Assembly (NCBI GenBank): GCA_963811595.1
Contig: CAWERW010000014.1
Span: 1 to 64,000 of the forward strand
From: DASQFQ01 sp963811595
Lineage (GTDB): Bacteria; Actinomycetota; Thermoleophilia; Solirubrobacterales; Solirubrobacteraceae
Length of the DNA stretch: 64,000 nt
Reading direction: 5' to 3'
The notes under the pieces were generated by a model. That model had not been told where the DNA came from, searched no databases, and saw only the letters and a list, made by a program, of their open reading frames with translations. This document shows positions 10,860 through 18,659 of the stretch, one piece after another (position 1 is the stretch's first letter; the number at the start of each line of letters is the position of its first letter). The translations under genes and the position numbers were made by a program.

Positions 10860-11312
10860 ATGCCGGAGCCAAGCCCAGCGGAGCGGGTCTTGCGCAGCAG
10901 CATGATCGACGAGCGCGAGCTGGGGCAGCCGTTCTCCGAGCGCGTGCGGCGGTCGCGGCGCACGCTGGAGGCCTACCTCAAGGCCGGCGCGCGGCCGCGC
11001 TGGATGGACCGCGTGATGGAGGTCGACCAGGGCATCGCGCACGAGCGCGCGCGGCTCGCGGCGGCCTACCGCGAGCTGCAGCGCGAGTGCTCGTCCAACC
11101 GCGCCGAGTTCGAGCGCCGCTGGCGCGCGCACGCCGAGTCGCGGGTCTACGACGAGCTCAACGACCTCATCCGCCAGCACAACGACTGGTATCCGATCGA
11201 GCGCGACCTCCCGATCGACCCGCGCACGCGCGACTTCGTGAAGGTGCACGGGCGCTCGCACCGCCGCCCCGAGCTGAGCGCCGCCTGGGTGCTGCAGGAG
11301 TTCCCGGCGTGA
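10860..11312 (+). CDS. Conserved-looking hypothetical protein, charged and helical
   Basis: 150 residues from ATG at 10860. It is rich in Arg/Glu with helical periodicity (residues about 15-95), then a Trp/Tyr-containing segment YDELNDLIRQHNDWYPIERDLPIDPRT and a tail ending SAAWVLQEFPA. No signal peptide, membrane helix or known motif is seen. The stop overlaps the GTG of the cupin gene by four bases, so they form an operon and may act in one pathway. I do not recognise the family. Confidence 0.7.
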   Translation: MPEPSPAERVLRSSMIDERELGQPFSERVRRSRRTLEAYLKAGARPRWMDRVMEVDQGIAHERARLAAAYRELQRECSSNRAEFERRWRAHAESRVYDELNDLIRQHNDWYPIERDLPIDPRTRDFVKVHGRSHRRPELSAAWVLQEFPA

Positions 11313-11908
11313 CCGAGGTCATGGGCGACAGCGCGGACCGGCGCGTCGTGCTGCTGTGCGAGCACGACGACCTGCACGCCACGTGGTCGTTCTTCGGGCC
11401 GGGGCGGGACGGCGCCGACCTCCACGTCCACCATCACCACACGGACATGTTCTACGTGCTCGAGGGCGAGTTCACGCTCAAGCTCGGGCCGGACGGCGTC
11501 GAGATCGCGGCGCCGGCCGGCACGTTCATCCGAGTGCCGCCGCTGGTCGTCCACGGCTTCCGCAACGCGAGCGGCGCCGGCGTCCGCTACCTCAACCTCC
11601 ACGCCCCCGGGATGGGCTTCGCGAGCTTCCTGCGCGACCTGCGCGACGGCCGCCCGGCGGGCTACGACCAGCACGACCCGCCCGCGGACGGCGGCCGCGA
11701 CCCGGCGGACGCGCACATCGGCGCGCCGGGCGGCGAGGTCGAGGAGGTCAGCGGCGAGGCCGGCGCGGAGGTCACGGGCCGGCTCTACGTGCTCGAGGGC
11801 GAGCTCGCGCTCGAGGACGGCACGCGCACGCCCGCCGGCGCGTGGGTCGAGCTCGACGGCGCGCACGTCCTCGCCGCGCCCGTGCGCTACCTCAGCGTGC
11901 GTCCCTAG
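11309..11908 (+). CDS. Cupin-domain protein
   Basis: A 199-residue soluble protein with a canonical cupin: HVHHHHTDMFYVLEGEFTLKLG forms metal-binding motif 1 (several His and Glu), and PPLVVHGFRNASG supplies the second-motif His. A second, shorter half (RLYVLEGELALEDGTRTPAGAWVELDG) resembles a degenerate cupin without histidines, so this may be a bicupin with one metal site. Cupins of this type are often dioxygenases, isomerases or sensors; nothing here decides which. GTG 11309 is used because of the GTGA overlap; ATG 11321 is an alternative. The 3' end overlaps the convergent peptidase gene by 17 bp. Confidence 0.8.
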   Translation: MTEVMGDSADRRVVLLCEHDDLHATWSFFGPGRDGADLHVHHHHTDMFYVLEGEFTLKLGPDGVEIAAPAGTFIRVPPLVVHGFRNASGAGVRYLNLHAPGMGFASFLRDLRDGRPAGYDQHDPPADGGRDPADAHIGAPGGEVEEVSGEAGAEVTGRLYVLEGELALEDGTRTPAGAWVELDGAHVLAAPVRYLSVRP

Positions 11909-12701
11909 CCCTCCGCGCCGCCCGGAGCAGCCGCAGCTCCCCGATGTCATGCGGCACCGCCCCGGGCGGCGCGTGCTCCCGCTCCGCCAGCACCCGCGGC
12001 TCGAGCTCGTGCTCGCGCGCGGTCCCCTCGACGGCGTCGACGCGGTAGGCGCGCGCGCCGGGCCGCGCGGCGACGACCTCGGCCAGCCGCGTCCCGCGGA
12101 ACAGCAGCCCGACCCCGTCGTCGACCCCGTAGCCCGCCGGCAGCGCGCCCTCGGCGACGGCGGCGAGGTAGGCGGGCCGGCGCTCCGGCTCCCCGTCGTA
12201 GTGCACGGAGTTCGAGCCCGGCAGGAAGCCCATCCCGGCCGCGGGCCGGGGCCGGCCGAGCCCCTTCGTGATCCCGCCCTCGAACCAGCACATCGACCCC
12301 GCGCTCAACCCCGCCAGCACGATGCCCGCCTGCCACGCCTCGCGCAGGATCGCGTCGAGCCCGTGGGCGCGCCACAGCGCGAGCAGGTTGATCAGCGAGC
12401 CGCCGCCGACGTAGACGACGTCCTGCGCGAGCAGGTGCTCGCGCAGCGGCACGGGCTCATGGCCGAGGCGGAACAGCGAGATCACCGACGGCGCGCACAG
12501 GCGGTCGCCGAACGCGATCCGGAAGCGCCGGATCTGCTCCTCGGAGTCGCCGCCCGCGGTCGGGAGCAGGCAGACGCGCGGCTCGCGCGCCGGCGCGAGC
12601 GAGAGCACGTAGTCGTCAAGCACCGACGTCTCTGCCTCCATGCTGAACCCTCCGCCCCCCATCGCGAAGATCGTCGGCTTGGCGGCCCCGCTAGGCGACA
12701 A
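11892..12701 (-). CDS. Peptidase E-like (S51) protein, copy 1
   Basis: A 269-residue S51-family protein. FAMGGGGFSME at the N-terminus, YVGGGSLINLLALWRAHGLD, and the nucleophile elbow GLSAGSMCWFEGG (catalytic Ser) match dipeptidase E/cyanophycinase-like enzymes, which cleave aspartyl peptides. It starts with TTG at 12701, inside the 3' end of its upstream paralog (11-bp overlap); a later ATG at 12662 would remove the first beta-strand. Sequence is clearly related to copy 2 throughout, so the pair arose by tandem duplication. Cytosolic; physiological substrate unknown. Confidence 0.82.
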   Translation of the reverse strand: MSPSGAAKPTIFAMGGGGFSMEAETSVLDDYVLSLAPAREPRVCLLPTAGGDSEEQIRRFRIAFGDRLCAPSVISLFRLGHEPVPLREHLLAQDVVYVGGGSLINLLALWRAHGLDAILREAWQAGIVLAGLSAGSMCWFEGGITKGLGRPRPAAGMGFLPGSNSVHYDGEPERRPAYLAAVAEGALPAGYGVDDGVGLLFRGTRLAEVVAARPGARAYRVDAVEGTAREHELEPRVLAEREHAPPGAVPHDIGELRLLRAARRARDAR

Positions 12702-13419
12702 GCGTCACCGGCGCCCCCAGGTACTCGGTCGCCAGCGGGGTCTCGACCACCGCGTCCGCCACGCGCTCGACGCGGTACGCGCCCGCCTTCGGCCGCGACG
12801 ACACGACGCGCGCGAGCCCGGAGCCGACGAAGTGCAGCGCCGCGCCGTCGTCGGCCGCCCAGCCCGGCGCCATGCCCGCGCCGATCGCGGCCTGGTAGTC
12901 CGGGCGGCGGCGCGGCTCCTTGTCGTAGTGCACGGCGTTCGAGCCCATCAGCAGCCCGAGCCCGGCCACCGGCAGGCCCTGCTCGCCGTGGAACGCGGTC
13001 AGCCCCTGCTCGAACCAGCACAGCGACCCCGCGCTGAGCCCGCACATGACCACGCCGCTCGCCCACGCCCGGCGCAGCACGTGGTCGAGCCCGTGCGCGC
13101 GCCACGCACCCAGCATCGAGCGCACGCAGCCGCCGCCGACGTAGACGAGGTCCTGCTCGAGCAGGTGCGAGGCCGGGTCGGGCGCGCCGCAGTCGCGGCG
13201 GAACAGCGACACGTGCGAGGCGTCGCAGCGGCCGCCGCCGAAGTGGCGGTAGAAGCGCACGATGTAGTGATCGGCGTCGCCCGAGGCGGTCGGCAGGAAG
13301 CAGACCTTCGGGCGCTCGACGCCGGTGGCGGCGAGCACGTAGTCGTCGAGCAGCGCGTTGCCCGCCTCCATGGAGAAGCCGCCACCACCGAACGCCACGA
13401 CCTGCGGGACGTGCGACAT
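12691..13419 (-). CDS. Peptidase E-like (S51) protein, copy 2
   Basis: 242 residues, the first gene of a tandem pair. Motifs parallel copy 1: VAFGGGGFSMEAGN, VYVGGGCVRSMLGAWRAHGLD, and GLSAGSLCWFEQG with the catalytic Ser. It is about 27 residues shorter than copy 1 at the C-terminus. Several cysteines near the active site (GGGCVRS, VVMCGLS) differ from copy 1, suggesting diverged specificity. The start is ATG at 13419. A 117-bp gap separates it from the divergent HD-GYP gene. Confidence 0.82.
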   Translation of the reverse strand: MSHVPQVVAFGGGGFSMEAGNALLDDYVLAATGVERPKVCFLPTASGDADHYIVRFYRHFGGGRCDASHVSLFRRDCGAPDPASHLLEQDLVYVGGGCVRSMLGAWRAHGLDHVLRRAWASGVVMCGLSAGSLCWFEQGLTAFHGEQGLPVAGLGLLMGSNAVHYDKEPRRRPDYQAAIGAGMAPGWAADDGAALHFVGSGLARVVSSRPKAGAYRVERVADAVVETPLATEYLGAPVTLVA

Positions 13420-13536
13420 AGCGCGGCAGTATGCGGCGCGAACCGCGCGCGCGAGCGGATTTCCTCCCTTGGTCGAACACGCCTGGACCGGGTGTCGAGT
13501 GTCAAGGCCGCGTCACGGACCGCCGATGCCTGATGG

Positions 13537-14892
13537 GTGGACATCCGCCTCTCCGAGGTCATCTCCGCCCTCTCCTACGCGCTCGACGTCACCGAGGGCC
13601 AGCCGATGGGCCATGCCGTGCGCTCGTGCGCGATCGGCATGCGCGTCGGCGAGGAGATCGGGCTCGACGCGAGCACGCGCTCGTCGCTCTTCTACGCGCT
13701 CCTGCTCAAGGACGCCGGCTGCTCGAGCAACGCGGCCCGGCTGTCGGCGCTGTTCGGCGCCGACGACTTCGAGCTCAAGCGCGATCGCAAGCTGACGAAC
13801 CACCTCAACCCGCGCGAGTCACTCCGCTACCTGCTGCGCCACGCGCGGGCGCGGCGGCTGGCCGCGATCGCCCGCAGCGGCTCGGAGGGCGCGCGCGAGA
13901 TGACCGAGCTGCGCTGCGAGCGCGGCGCCGAGATCGCCCGCATGATCGAGCTGACCGAGGCGACCGCCGAGGCGATCAAGACGCTCGACGAGCACTGGGA
14001 CGGCGCCGGCTACCCCTACGGCCTCGCGGGCGCGGACATCCCGCTGCTGGGCCGCATCGTCTGCCTCGCGCAGACCACCGAGGTGTTCTTCGCCGCCGCC
14101 GGGCCGCGCGCGGTGTTCGACGTGGCCGACGAGCGTCGCGGGACGTGGTTCGACCCCGCGCTCGTCGACGCGCTGCGCACGACGCGCCGCGACCGCGGGT
14201 TCTGGGACTCGCTCGGCGGGCGCGAGCCGCACCGCGTCATCGGCGCCTTCGAGCCCGACGACCGCGTGCAGACCGCGGACTCCGAGCGGCTCGACCGCGT
14301 GGCGGAGGCGTTCGCGCTGATCATCGACGCGAAGTCGCCTTATACGAGCCGCCACTCCGAAGGCGTCGCGCGCATCGCCGTCTCGGTCGCCGACGTGCTC
14401 GGCTACGGGCCGCGCGCGCTGCGCGACCTGCGGCGCGCCGCGCTGCTGCACGACATCGGCAAGCTCGGCGTCTCCAACCTGATCCTCGACAAGCCCGGCA
14501 AGCTCGATGACGCGGAGTGGGTCGCGATGAGGCGCCACCCGGCGCTGACCGTGCAGATCCTCGAGCGCGTGAGCGCGTTCCGCGACCTCGCCGCCACCGC
14601 CGGCGCGCACCACGAGCGCCTCGACGGGGGCGGCTACCACCTCGGCCTGGCCGGCGAGCAGCTCAACCGCGAGGCGCGCATCCTCGCCGTCGCCGACGTC
14701 TGCGAGGCGCTGACCGCCGACCGGCCCTACCGCGCGGCGCTCGACCCAGACACGGTGCGCGAGATCATGCGCAAGGACGTCGGCCGCGCGTTCTGCCCCG
14801 AGGCGCTGAGCGCGCTCGAGGCGACCCGGGAGCTCGGGCCCGTGGGCCTGGCTACGCCGGCGAGCCCTGCAGAGCCGCGCGTGGCTCGCTGA
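13537..14892 (+). CDS. HD-GYP domain phosphohydrolase with N-terminal degenerate HD domain
   Basis: 451 residues. The C-terminal HD-GYP domain (about 255-430) has LLHDIGKLGVSN (HD pair), the downstream His of MRRHP, AGAHHERLDGGGYH and DVCEALTADRPY, the residues expected for a cyclic di-GMP phosphodiesterase; the GYP triad reads GYH. The N-terminal part (about 1-200) has a second HD-like arrangement (LLLKDAGCSS, LDEHWDGAGYPYGLAG), with the HD pair replaced by KD, so probably not catalytic. There are no membrane helices. GTG start at 13537. The 3' end overlaps the convergent STAS gene by 41 bp. Role: turnover of c-di-GMP or a related dinucleotide. Confidence 0.85.
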   Translation: MDIRLSEVISALSYALDVTEGQPMGHAVRSCAIGMRVGEEIGLDASTRSSLFYALLLKDAGCSSNAARLSALFGADDFELKRDRKLTNHLNPRESLRYLLRHARARRLAAIARSGSEGAREMTELRCERGAEIARMIELTEATAEAIKTLDEHWDGAGYPYGLAGADIPLLGRIVCLAQTTEVFFAAAGPRAVFDVADERRGTWFDPALVDALRTTRRDRGFWDSLGGREPHRVIGAFEPDDRVQTADSERLDRVAEAFALIIDAKSPYTSRHSEGVARIAVSVADVLGYGPRALRDLRRAALLHDIGKLGVSNLILDKPGKLDDAEWVAMRRHPALTVQILERVSAFRDLAATAGAHHERLDGGGYHLGLAGEQLNREARILAVADVCEALTADRPYRAALDPDTVREIMRKDVGRAFCPEALSALEATRELGPVGLATPASPAEPRVAR

Positions 14893-15205
14893 CCATCTCG
14901 AGCCGCATGTCGAGCGCGGTCAGGGCGAACAGTCGCTCGACCGCTCGGCAGCCGCGCACGACGACGAGCCGGCGCCCGTCGCGGCTGGCCCGGCGCTGGA
15001 GTGCGAGCACTCGGCCGAGCCCGGCCGAGTCGAGGAAGTTGAGCGCGCGCAGGTCGAGGACGATGCTGCCCGGGCGCTGTGACTCGAGCCGCCGCATCTC
15101 CTCGTCGAAGGTGTACGCGCGCGAGAAGTCGAGCTCGCCGCTCAGCGTGACGCAGACGGTGTCCGCGGCCAAGCTCTCGATGGTGATCCCCAGCGGCTGA
15201 TCCAC
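14852..15205 (-). CDS. STAS-domain anti-sigma factor antagonist
   Basis: 117 residues forming one STAS domain. LDLRALNFLDSAGLGRVLAL contains the Ser that anti-sigma kinases phosphorylate in SpoIIAA/RsbV-type proteins, and VCVTLSGELDFSRA the usual first strands. It would bind an RsbW-type anti-sigma factor to free a sigma factor; no such partner is adjacent. GTG at 15205 is chosen because AAGGAGA lies just upstream, although the frame stays open much further. A second STAS gene occurs at 52326. Confidence 0.85.
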   Translation of the reverse strand: MDQPLGITIESLAADTVCVTLSGELDFSRAYTFDEEMRRLESQRPGSIVLDLRALNFLDSAGLGRVLALQRRASRDGRRLVVVRGCRAVERLFALTALDMRLEMVSEPRAALQGSPA

Positions 15206-15232
15206 ACGGCTCTCCTTGCTGCTCCCGGTGAT

Positions 15233-15259
15233 AAGCCCCGCCCTGCCCTCGGGGTGCTT
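15233..15259 (-). terminator. Hairpin after the zinc-ribbon gene
   Basis: AAGCCCCG (15233-15240) pairs with CGGGG and CTT (15250-15259) with a two-base bulge and nine-base loop. It begins at the stop codon of the minus-strand zinc-ribbon gene and lies before the STAS start. No clear T-tract follows, as is common in very GC-rich actinobacteria. Confidence 0.35.
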
Positions 15260-16079
15260 ACCCCGATCCGCGCGAAAGATACCCGTCGCCGACCCGCGGC
15301 CGCCCCTCGGCCCCGATGCAGACCGCGGGGATCGGCACCTTCGCGAGCGGCTTGCCGCGCTCGCCGGGCACCTTGTTGTCCTTGCACCAGACGTAGGTGA
15401 AGCGCTTGAAGTCGGCCGTGCCGACGAACGGGTGGCCGAACAGCCCGACGACCTTGCCGTGCTTGATGACGTCGCGCTTGACCGCGACGCAGTCGTAGCG
15501 GCCGCGCCGGTTGCGCAGGTCCTCCTCCTCACCGACGTTGCCGGGGTTGCGCACGAGCGGCGCGCACTTCACGCGGGTGACGGGCCCGTCGAGCTCGCCG
15601 CGTTCGACGCGCCCGCGCGCGTCGGCCAGGATCGCACCCTCGAGCGCGCCGACGAGCTTGCGGCGGGCGGCGAGCTGCTCGCCGGCGCTCGCGGTCGGGC
15701 CCGGCGGGCGCAGGCCCGCGGGGCGCCCGCGCTGCGGGCGCTGCTCGCGCGTGAGCCGCTTCCGCTCGGCGGCCACGCGGGCGGCGTGCTCGCGCGCCAC
15801 CTGCGCCTCGTTCTCGCGCTTGGCGTCGAACACGCCCGGGAGGATGAGGATCGCCGCGACGATCACGCTCGCGAGCGTGAGCCCGCCGAGGATCCAGCGC
15901 TGCGTGTCGGTGACGCGGGAGAACGGACGGTCGTAGCGCTTGCCGCAGCTGGGGCAGAACGCGCGCTCCGTGACGTGCTCGGCCTTGCAGTTCGGGCACT
16001 TGCGCGGCGGCGCCTCGCGCGGCGCGGAGCGGGCGAAGATCTCCCTGACGTCCTCGGCGGCCTTGGTACGCGGGTCCAT
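15258..16079 (-). CDS. Zinc-ribbon, single-pass membrane protein of unknown function
   Basis: 273 residues from ATG at 16079. Residues about 27-50 form a zinc ribbon (KCPNCKAEHVTERAFCPSCGKRY: two CxxC pairs), followed by a membrane helix (WILGGLTLASVIVAAILILPGVF, about 63-86). A charged helical linker leads to an extracytoplasmic domain with four cysteines (VKCAPL, RYDCVAV, YVWCKDN, PAVCIGA) that could form disulfides. The zinc ribbon would be cytoplasmic. Function not recognised. It is divergent from the MarR gene, whose operator-like palindrome lies 19 bp from this start, so the regulator may control it. Confidence 0.78.
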   Translation of the reverse strand: MDPRTKAAEDVREIFARSAPREAPPRKCPNCKAEHVTERAFCPSCGKRYDRPFSRVTDTQRWILGGLTLASVIVAAILILPGVFDAKRENEAQVAREHAARVAAERKRLTREQRPQRGRPAGLRPPGPTASAGEQLAARRKLVGALEGAILADARGRVERGELDGPVTRVKCAPLVRNPGNVGEEEDLRNRRGRYDCVAVKRDVIKHGKVVGLFGHPFVGTADFKRFTYVWCKDNKVPGERGKPLAKVPIPAVCIGAEGRPRVGDGYLSRGSG

Positions 16080-16097
16080 CGACACAGATCGTACAAT

Positions 16098-16114
16098 GTA
16101 TGAGTGGCTCATAC
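16098..16114. promoter_or_regulatory. Palindromic operator overlapping the MarR start codon
   Basis: GTATGAG (16098-16104), spacer TGG, CTCATAC (16108-16114) is a perfect 7-bp inverted repeat. It covers the GTG start of the MarR-type gene and lies 19 bp from the start of the divergent zinc-ribbon gene. MarR proteins bind such palindromes and usually repress their own and a divergent gene. Binding by the adjacent regulator is inference. Confidence 0.6.
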
Positions 16115-16637
16115 GACCGCCCGCGAGGCCAACCTGCTCGGGACCCTGTCGCTCGCGGTCGCGAACCGGATCGACGCGGCGGTCGCGTCGCCGCTCGGGC
16201 CCTCCGCGCCGGCCGCCCTCTCGGCGCTCGAGGGCTACCTGGGCGACGAGCCGATCGACGCGCTGCGCACCGTGCTGGGGCTCACCCACTCGGGCACCGT
16301 GCGCCTCGTCGACCGGCTCGCCGGCGCCGGCCTCGCCGAGCGCCGCCCGGGGCGCGACGGGCGCAGCGTCGCGGTGGTGCTCACGCCCGCGGGCGAGCAG
16401 GCCGCGCGGGCGCTGCGGGCGGCGCGCGAGGCGGAGCTGGAGGCCGCGCTCGCCGTGCTCTCGGCGGAGGAGCGCGCGACGCTCACCGAGCTGCACGAGA
16501 AGCTGCTCGGCGGCCTGACGGGCGACCGCGCCTCCGCGCTGCGCCTGTGCCGGCTGTGCGACGTCGACGCCTGCGGCCACTACCGGGGCACGTGCCCCGT
16601 GACCGAATCTAGGCGCGCTGCGTCTCGAGCCGCCTGA
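16104..16637 (+). CDS. MarR-family transcriptional regulator with C-terminal cysteine cluster
   Basis: 177 residues. The winged-helix region spans about 35-110 (LTHSGTVRLVDRLAGAGLAERRPGRDGRSVAVVLTPAGEQ: recognition helix and beta-wing), flanked by dimerisation helices. The tail LCRLCDVDACGHYRGTCPV holds four Cys and one His in spacing that could bind a metal or act as a redox switch. The start is GTG at 16104; competing ATGs are out of frame. The start lies in a perfect palindrome, pointing to autorepression. The 3' end overlaps the convergent phosphoesterase gene by 29 bp. Confidence 0.82.
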   Translation: MAHTTAREANLLGTLSLAVANRIDAAVASPLGPSAPAALSALEGYLGDEPIDALRTVLGLTHSGTVRLVDRLAGAGLAERRPGRDGRSVAVVLTPAGEQAARALRAAREAELEAALAVLSAEERATLTELHEKLLGGLTGDRASALRLCRLCDVDACGHYRGTCPVTESRRAASRAA

Positions 16638-17298
16638 GGAGCGTCGGCGCCCACTCGCGGTCGCCGTAGGTCTCGCGCAGCTTCGCGATCGTGGCGGCCG
16701 TGTCGTACTCGACGCGGCGCAGCTCGAGCTCGCGCGTCTCCGGGTCGATCAGCGCGTAGGCGGCGCGCGGGTCGCCGTCGAGCGGCACGCCGACCGAGCC
16801 CGGGTTGACGAGCTCGACGTCGCCGAACGCCGCCGGGCGGCGGAACTGCACGTGGATGTGGCCGAACACGAGCCGCGGGTGCGTCGTGCCGTCGAGCAGC
16901 TCCTCCTCGTCGTCGCCCGGCTCCGGCGCGAACGCGCGCATGTCCGACACCGGCGAGGCGTGGACGAAGCGCGCGCCCGCCACCTCGGCCTCCGCGGGCA
17001 GCGCGCCCAGCTCGTCGGCGACCGCGTCGCCGAGCGCGGCGCGGCAGTCCGCGATCGCCGCCTGGAAGAAGCTCTCGTCCGGCGCGTCGCCGCCGCCCGC
17101 CCAGCGGTCGACGTTGCCGCGGATCCAGGTCGCGGGCTCGAGCTCGCGCAGCCGCGCGACGGTCTCCGCCTGCCAGGCGCCGAACAGCGCGTAGTCGCCG
17201 CCGAGGACCCATTCCGAGGCCCCGGCTGCTTCGGCGTCCTCGATGACCGCCTCGAGAGCGCGGAGGTTGCCGTGCACGTCGTAGAGGACGGCGATCAC
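16609..17298 (-). CDS. Calcineurin-like metallophosphoesterase (YfcE/MJ0936-like)
   Basis: 229 residues from GTG at 17298. The order of metal motifs fits the family: LYDVHGN (DxH), LGGDYALFG (GD), IRGNVDRW (GN[H/V]D), FVHASP (H), and FGHIHVQF (GHxH). Residues after LVNPGSVGVP form the typical C-terminal strand. Such enzymes hydrolyse phosphodiesters or protein/nucleotide phosphates with two metal ions; substrate unknown. It lies 24 bp from the divergent GNAT gene, so the two share a promoter region. Confidence 0.85.
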   Translation of the reverse strand: MIAVLYDVHGNLRALEAVIEDAEAAGASEWVLGGDYALFGAWQAETVARLRELEPATWIRGNVDRWAGGGDAPDESFFQAAIADCRAALGDAVADELGALPAEAEVAGARFVHASPVSDMRAFAPEPGDDEEELLDGTTHPRLVFGHIHVQFRRPAAFGDVELVNPGSVGVPLDGDPRAAYALIDPETRELELRRVEYDTAATIAKLRETYGDREWAPTLLRRLETQRA

Positions 17299-17322
17299 AG
17301 GCGCGTGTATAGCATCGGCGCG

Positions 17323-17949
17323 GTGACCGAGCCCGCCCCGCTGACCGTCACGGGCCCGACGCTCACCTTGCGGTACGCCGTGGCCGACGACGCGCCGCGG
17401 CTGCTGGAGCTCGGCTCCGACGCTGCGGTCACGCGCTTCTTCTCGTGGGGGCCCTACGCGCGCGTCGAGGAGCCCGCGGCCTACATCGCGAGCCTGCCCG
17501 GCAAGCGCGACCGCGGCGAGATGCTCGAGTTCCTCATCGACCACCGCGAGCACGGCCCGATCGGCGTCACCGGCCTGTCGGAGCTGTCGGTCCGCGACCG
17601 GCGCGCGACGGTCGGGACCTGGTTCGGCTCGGCGTACTGGGGGACGGGCGCGAACCTCGAGTCGAAGGCGCTCGTGGCGGCGCTCGCGTTCGAGACGCTC
17701 GGCATGGAGCGCCTGACCGCATGGGCGAACACGCGCAACGGCCGCTCGCAGCTCGCGCTCGAGCGCGTCGGCTTCCGCCGCGAGGGCGTGCTCGCCGGCT
17801 GGCACCGCCATGGGGACGCCGTGCACGACGTCGTGGTGTTCGGCTTCGTGCGCGCCGAATGGGAGCGATCACCGCTGCGCGACGTGCCTGCGGAGGTGGG
17901 CGGAACGCCGCCCGAGGCCTTCGTTCTCGGCGTGCCGAAAAAAGTTTGA
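17323..17949 (+). CDS. GNAT-family N-acetyltransferase (RimJ/RimL type)
   Basis: 208 residues from GTG at 17323. The fold markers run in order: TLRYAVADDAPRLLELGSD, GPIGVTGLSEL, TVGTWFGSAYWGTG (acetyl-CoA pyrophosphate-loop region), KALVAALAFETLGMERLTAWANTRNGRSQLALERVGFRREGVL, and a final strand VVVFGF. This last block is the RimJ/RimL signature. It would transfer acetyl from acetyl-CoA to an amine on a protein or metabolite. Cytosolic. No partner gene is evident. Confidence 0.87.
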   Translation: MTEPAPLTVTGPTLTLRYAVADDAPRLLELGSDAAVTRFFSWGPYARVEEPAAYIASLPGKRDRGEMLEFLIDHREHGPIGVTGLSELSVRDRRATVGTWFGSAYWGTGANLESKALVAALAFETLGMERLTAWANTRNGRSQLALERVGFRREGVLAGWHRHGDAVHDVVVFGFVRAEWERSPLRDVPAEVGGTPPEAFVLGVPKKV

Positions 17950-18056
17950 TCGGCTAAGCCCGTCCTGCGGGTATCAGGAGGCCCTGTCAGAAAGAGAACG
18001 GTGCGGCAGGGGGTCGCGCCGTCTTCATACAGGCACTCGGACCCAAGAGGAGTCCC

Positions 18057-18659
18057 ATGCTCTTCCGCGCTCGGAAGCGACGCCTCGTCGCGCTGTCCTC
18101 GTCCCTTCTGGCGGGGGCCGCCCTCGCTGGCCTCCCCGCCGGCGCCGCCGCCGCCGTCGACCTCCCGGCCGTCCCGGTCTCGCTGCCCGGGGTGCCGGCC
18201 GCCGCGCCCGCGCCCGTTGCCATCGCCTCCGGCTGCCGCGGCGCCGGGTCCCGCCCCGGCCGCGCCTCCTCGGCCACGCTGCGCCGGGCGATGATGTGCC
18301 TCGTCAACGGCACGCGCGCCGGCGCCGGCCTCTCGCGCTTCCGCCACGAGCGCCGCCTCAGCCGCGCCGCGACCCGCCACGCCTCCGACATGGGCCGCCG
18401 CGGCTACTTCGCGCACGTCTCGCCCACCGGTCGCAGCCCGCTCGCGCGCGTGCGCGCCGCCGGCTGGCGCGGCGGCGTCGGCGAGGTCATCGCCTGGGGC
18501 TGCGGCGCCCTCGCCTCCCCGCGCGCGACGCTGCAGGCCTGGCTCGCCAGCCCGCCGCACCGCGCGATCATCCTCGGGAGCGGTCGGCGGGCGGGCATCG
18601 GCATCAAGCGCCTGGGCGGCTGCGGCGGCCGCGCCTACTGGGTCATCGACGTCGGCTAG
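18057..18659 (+). CDS. Secreted CAP (SCP/PR-1-like) domain protein
   Basis: 200 residues with a signal peptide (basic MLFRARKRR, hydrophobic core, AGAAAA). The CAP domain (about 70-198) has LVNGTRAGAGLSRFRHERRLSRAATRHASDM, the His motif YFAHVSP, GEVIAWG, and AWLASPPHRAIILG with the second conserved His. Cysteines flanking the domain could form disulfides. Bacterial CAP proteins are secreted and of varied or unknown function. GAGGAG precedes the start. The stop TAG overlaps the CTA of the convergent SDR stop. Confidence 0.87.
   Translation: MLFRARKRRLVALSSSLLAGAALAGLPAGAAAAVDLPAVPVSLPGVPAAAPAPVAIASGCRGAGSRPGRASSATLRRAMMCLVNGTRAGAGLSRFRHERRLSRAATRHASDMGRRGYFAHVSPTGRSPLARVRAAGWRGGVGEVIAWGCGALASPRATLQAWLASPPHRAIILGSGRRAGIGIKRLGGCGGRAYWVIDVG

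Noticed and set aside
17940..17985. Possible SigB/SigF-type promoter (GTTT ... GGGTAT) before the CAP gene
   Set aside because: The spacing between the two elements is about 21 bases, too long for this promoter class.
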